In this document: positions 35,501 through 41,500 of the stretch, piece after piece | Position numbering within the stretch: the first letter of the stretch is position 1 | Layout: the number at the start of each line of letters is the position of its first letter | From: Candidatus Kaiserbacteria bacterium | Lineage (GTDB): Bacteria; Patescibacteriota; Minisyncoccia; Phycocordibacterales; UBA2100 | Length of the DNA: 54,592 nucleotides | Direction of reading: 5' to 3' | NCBI GenBank assembly: GCA_016217975.1 | Contig: JACRFH010000051.1 | Span: forward strand, 1-54,592 | Position numbers and translations under genes: made by a program | Notes under the pieces: generated by a model | Seen by the model: only the letters and a program-made list of their open reading frames with translations | What the model was told of the DNA's origin: nothing | The model's database searches: none

Positions 35501-38500
35501 TGACCATCAGAGCGGGCATCATTGTTGCCGGAATCTCTACGTCGCTTATCCCCGAGGGTTCACTGATGGGAAACGAAGAGACAATAGCAGGGGACGCGAA
35601 GTTCTACGGGATAGAAAGTAGGCAGATTGCCACGCTCATGATGAGCCAATTCACGGATTTCATCGGCAAACAGTATGTAAAAGATAACAAAGCGTCGCTT
35701 ATGTCGATTTTAGATACAGGGGGCATCCAAAGCCTGCAGGATAAGCTTATCGCCGATTACTACAAGTCTCCCCAATTCCAGAAGCTTCTCACGAATTACA
35801 CGGATGGCGAGCCAGGCGCCGACGCTCTTACCTCTGAAGAAGTTGACACATCTAAGGCAACGTTTGTTATCGCGGTGCACGACGCGCTGTTCAAGGCGCT
35901 TCCCGATGATCCCGATTTGGAAAGTGCCCTCCTCTCGGCGCGATTATTCATTTACCAGAGCCACGGTCGTATAGCGGTCGAACAGCGCAATGTAAATGTC
36001 ACGAATAATCTTGATGATCTCCTTAAGAAAATCGGATCGCAACCGGTCGTGCATGTCTTTGGTGCAGCGCATTTTGAGGACCATTACGACACCTTCTATC
36101 AGCAAGCGACGCACAAGATCCAAGATGCCTGGGATCAGAAAGGCTTTTCATATATCGTAATAACTCCTGCGGCGATGCTTGAATCGGGCAATGCTGTTGC
36201 GATCTCCTTGGCTGGCGAGTATCCGCCGACTCCCGCGGATGTGGCTGCGGATGACCAAGCAGCCAGAGATGCTCTCGCGAATGCAAAGAAGGTTGCAGTT
36301 GCCCCACAGACTCCTGCCGCTCCAGCGGTGCCGACGGCACTTCCGCCACAGCCGATAGAGCAGGCGCAATTGCCTAAGCCCGGTGCAGGTCCTAGTGCGC
36401 TGCCGCCCCAGCAAGCTAGCCAGCAGGGAATCCAAGACTCGGGCAAATATGTGTCGCTTGCTCAAGCCCGAGCACCAATTGTGCTCGAGATACAACAGGA
36501 TTCCGACTTGCGCCGCCTTATTATGGCCTCGACCCAAGCGGAGGTTGGCGGCCAAGGACCGGTGTCGGAGCAAGCGTACATCGAGTCTGCAATCAACCGG
36601 AACTTGAGTGAAAAGTCCGTGAATCCAAGTGTGACATTACGACAGACATTATCATCACTATATAATCCGGTCACCCAAGAAGGATATTACCCAGCTACAA
36701 CCATAAATAAACTCGGTGCTAGATTCTCATCTGCGGAGCAGGCACGCATGAATGTCATCATTGATGCGGTACTCGCCGGCTCCAACATCTCGAATCTCGC
36801 GACGGGCAATGAGTCGGGCCCAAATATATGTTTCGGTAACTGTGTTCCCGTGGTCGACCTTGCAACAGGAAAAACCATGCAGTGGACCTTTAATCCCGGC
36901 AGAGGTGAGCGCTTCGTCCTTGAGAGTCCGACCGTGGCTTGGAGGAATGACATGCTAAGCAAGCTCGGGCGGCCGGGAACTACACTTCCCGGTGCGACTT
37001 CGCAGTCGACGACGCTCGCGCAAGCGCTTGTGAATCAGGGTCGTATACAACTGAAGCAAGGAGAACAAATGATTCAGACAGGAATTGATCAAACCGCAGC
37101 AAGCCCTACGTATACTTTCTTTGTCTATGATCCTGCCGTCGAGTCATCAGGCCACACGGTTCAGATGCAGCAAGTTCCATCGGGAGTACAGACAGTGACG
37201 CTGCCTGCGGGGAAGATTACGATTGACCGTGTAGCGGTACTCGCACCCGATGTTGGAGAATTATATAAGCAGGCGATTCGAAATGGAGGATCGAAAGTAC
37301 GGCTCGGCGCTTTTGATTCGGAATTTGCCGCGGACGTTGGCCGAGCATTCGTTCGATTCTATGACATACGTAAGTATGTGCCGGGCATGACCGATGCACT
37401 TCGTCCGCAGAATGCGAAATACGGCGCAAAAAACAGCGGACACAAACTTGGCGAGGCGTTCGATTTCGGGTATAGGAGATTTAAACGAAGCAGTGATATC
37501 GCACTGTTCACACAGCTCTTGCGAGAGGAGGGCGTTGCCGTGAATCCAGAGCCGAACGCTCCAGGAGGGCCACATACCCACGCCGAGAAGAATCTGCGGC
37601 CATACAAAGGCATGCTCCCAGCGCTCGGAAATTCATCAAGAAATCTTACAAGCAAGAGCGTAAAGCAATTCGCACTCTTCACGCCAGATGCCAAGGGCGA
37701 ATTTACCCAGCAGATAGGGCAAGCATTTGTGCTTGCACCTGCTTCGCAGCAGTCTCCACAGGTAGCGACCACCCCCGCAGGCGGTGGGGCCAAGGATTTC
37801 TCGGATGGTATCAACAAGGCCGCTCTTCAACTCTTGCATAATGGTGACAAGATTCGTCCGGTCAAAAACAATCCTGATGCCGCAATCGTGACGCGCGGCA
37901 AGACGCAGTTCAACCTTGTGCCTGACCCGGCAAAGCCAGGTGTCTACAATCTCGTAAATAGGTCCACCAAAGCACTTGTCGCCTCCGCCGACATCGCGCA
38001 ACAACCAGCGGCGGCGCCTTCGCAATCGCTCGCCGATGCTCTCGCTGCGATAAATGTGCTGAACGCAAAGGGCCAGGTGGTTACGGTGATTAAAACACCG
38101 TATGCGCCAAATGGATATACCAATTGCACCAAAGTCGAGGGATGCGATGAGGCGCAATCTCCCAATCTCGAAGGAGAACTAAATAAGTCTAGAAAAACGC
38201 CCATGGTGCGCACCCTTGTTGATGTAGTGGAGGGCAAGAGTTGGTACATTACACTCGCGGGCGGCAAAGACCAGGCCAAGCGCGGGGATTTTTATTTCAT
38301 CCCCACAATTGAGTTTATAAGTCCCAAGGATCACCTGATCTACGTGCTCTCGACCAATGCAGCTCTTTTTCAAGGCAAAGGATCGAGATTTACCGACCCA
38401 GTGAGCAAAAAGACGTATGTGTATTGGTCGGGCATAGGTTATGTGCACGATATCGGCGGCGCTTTTCCAAACGGCACGGCCAAAAAAGATATTCCCGTTG

Positions 38501-41500
38501 CGCATTTCACAGGAATAATGAGTGATGCACAGGGCGCTCGCTTTGTAAACGCACAGGGGACACTGAACGGACCAAGCAAATGGATCTACCTGGGTACTTC
38601 AAGAGCGACAGCAATTGCGCTCTCCAATTCCGCGAAAAACGTCGCGCTTGCCCTTGCGCCTCCGCAACCCGGTACTTCGGTAGTAGCTAATCGGGATGTA
38701 ATTTCACCTCCTGCGTCGGCGGTCCCGACCGGAAAGCCAATTGTGATCACAGAAACTACACCGCCGGATACATATCTGCCGACGCTTATGCAACTCGCGA
38801 AACCAGCGACGCCGCCGATTACCGTCCCGGCTTCGGCATCCAATGAGGTTCCGTCGGTAATTCCAATAGGCAATACGCCGGTCACGCTCGCTACAGTACA
38901 AGGCATGATGGAGCAGGGTGCTGCCCCGCCAAACGGAAAAGCAGAGCCGAAATCTGACGGCACCTATTGGCTCTTTGCGGCCGACAAAACAACGCGTGTC
39001 TACCTTGTGCAGACTGCGCCGGGCCTGTATGTGCTTATCGCCAACGGCCAGCGCGTCGGAAACGAATTTGCGCTCGCGCTTGAAGGCGGCGCTACCGCAA
39101 AGCCTGAACCCGCCGCTCCGCCAAAATCAGAAACTACACCGCCGGCAACACCGCCGCAGGATGTTGCCTTTGCTCAAACAGATCTTGCTGCTGCGACGCA
39201 AAAAGCGGCTAGTGTAAAAACTGCGCTAGAAGACGCGCAGAAACAGCAGCAAAATGTTGATAAGTTGGCCAAGAATATTACTACCAATATTAAAGCTCTT
39301 CGCGATGCAGGCACGCAGATGGAAACCTCTTCGACTGGTGCCGAACTCAAAGCGAGATTTGTGAATGCCAGCAAAAAGGGCATCGCTCTTATCGCGTCGC
39401 TTACGCAGCTGCAATCAGCTCCGAATATTTCTGATGCAACTCGAGTGCAAATAACTGCGGCGTTATCGGTCGCGGGCGTACAAGCGCAGATGAAATTGGA
39501 AATATATGCTTTTGCGGCACGACCTACCGTTAATCCATTTGGGAAAGCGCCGAGCCAGAATTCCACAAAACGTGATCTCATGCAGAAACTTGCACCGATG
39601 AAGCTGCAGCTTGCGATGGGACTCAAGAATGCTGAAGCCGCTATAGCGAATGCAAAAACGGAATCCGCTGCTTCGGTGCAAACTGCGCAAAGCGGACTCA
39701 ACGACGCAAATGTCGCGCTCGCGACGGCACAGCAGGCTCTTGCCAATGCGCAGAAAAAATCGGCCGAATCTCCTGCACCGGTGGTTGTAGTACCTCCCAC
39801 GCCAAATCCCCCGGTGCCAGCGGCGAGGCCGGACGCGGGCCCGCAGCCAGCGGTCGTGCAGTTCCCGGAGAAGATAACTAAATTCGGCGCATTCGCAGAA
39901 AAGCCTGTTACTGCAAAGACGAGCAGCATCTCGCAAGATGCCGCCGCCGTGGAGCAAGCCCAAAAGAACGCGCAAGTCCAAGCCGCAGCTGATGCGGAGG
40001 CACGTGCGCAACGTAAAACGACCCGTGATCAGGAAAATGCGCTCGCGGAGCGCCTCAAGACGGCAGCAGAATTCCAGATACGAAGGACCCTGAAACTAGA
40101 CCCGAACGATCTTCCGCCGCGTGAGAAATATAACGAGGGAGGTGCGGTGTTTGATCTACGTAATCAACTTTATGATTCCACGGAAGTGCTCCTCTCTAAT
40201 AGAGTCGCACAGATTGAAGACGACATCAGTGCGCTGCCGGTGGGACGATTGAGAAGTGAAACCGATACTACAAAGCTCGCAATGCTCGAACCGCAGCTCG
40301 AAGCCGCGCAAAAGGCGTTGCATGAATTCAAAACCGCGCGCGATAAAGAAGACAACGATGCTTTTGATGTGTTCGTGGCAAAGCAGCAAAAGAACCATTT
40401 GTCACAGAAGGGACTCACATATTGGACCGGAGACTTCAAAGCGAAAGTAAAAGACAAGATAGCTAAGATCCTCACGGATGATATGAATTCGCTCGTGTAT
40501 TACTACGACCTCATCCCTCATGCAACTCGGGCAGAAGATGCCCCGGAATTTCTAGCGCTTTATGCGCGTCTACAACTTGTTCTTGCACCCACGCAGCCGG
40601 GCGAAACAGAAGCGTGGCGGGGCGAGATAGCGAAGATGAGAACTCGCCTCGATATTAATGGCAAGATGGATCTTCTGACCCTGAATCAGCTCGAGAAATT
40701 ACAGCAACGCGTGATAAACAAGCTTATCGTTCTCGAAAGTCCCGCAGAAGAACCTGCCGTTCCTTCAGCCGACCAAAAGCCGACAACAACCGACGCGCCA
40801 ACGGTGATTGCCGAGGCGCCGCCTATCGAAATCCCGCTAGCAGAACAGGGCGTCGAATTGCGAAAGGCGTCGAATGTTGCTTCAGAAGCAGAGAAAAACC
40901 TTCTCGATAGGGTCGAAGAACTTAGATTGGTCGCCGATGCCGCAGAGAAGGCTGCCGCAAAAGCGAAGAAGACGCTGGCCGATGCGGATGCAGCTATTAA
41001 AACGGCCCAGGAAGATTCAAATACCGCAAAGACAACGTACAATAAACTTCTTGCTCAGATTCAACCGGCAAAAACGACACTTGCGAATGCGACCGCCCTT
41101 GACGCCAACATGAAAGTCGTTCAAGAGGCATATGATCGTGCCGATAAAGACGCCAATAGCTTGACGCGAGCCAAAACAATTGCTTCCGCGAAACTCGCGT
41201 ATGCAACAGCCCATGACCAATACAATATATTCAACGACAAGGGCAAGGTCATCGCGAAGAAGGACGGTATCTTAAGGACACTGCCGCTGATAATGGATAA
41301 TCCTCTTTTGTCGACTGCCGACAAGGCTGCCAACAATCTTGACTTAGCAACCGTAGAGAGAAGACTTGGTCATTTTAACTATGATATTCAGAACGCCGAA
41401 GTACTCCTTGAACAACACGGCCGCGACGCACTGATCGCTGCTGGGACGACTGCAGCGAACGATGCAGTGAAAGCAGCACAGCGCATCATCAATAGAGCAA

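Noticed and set aside
39174-39929. 251-codon antisense frame in the giant gene
   Set aside because: Ala-rich coiled-coil coding sequence gives long open antisense frames. No domain or promoter seen.
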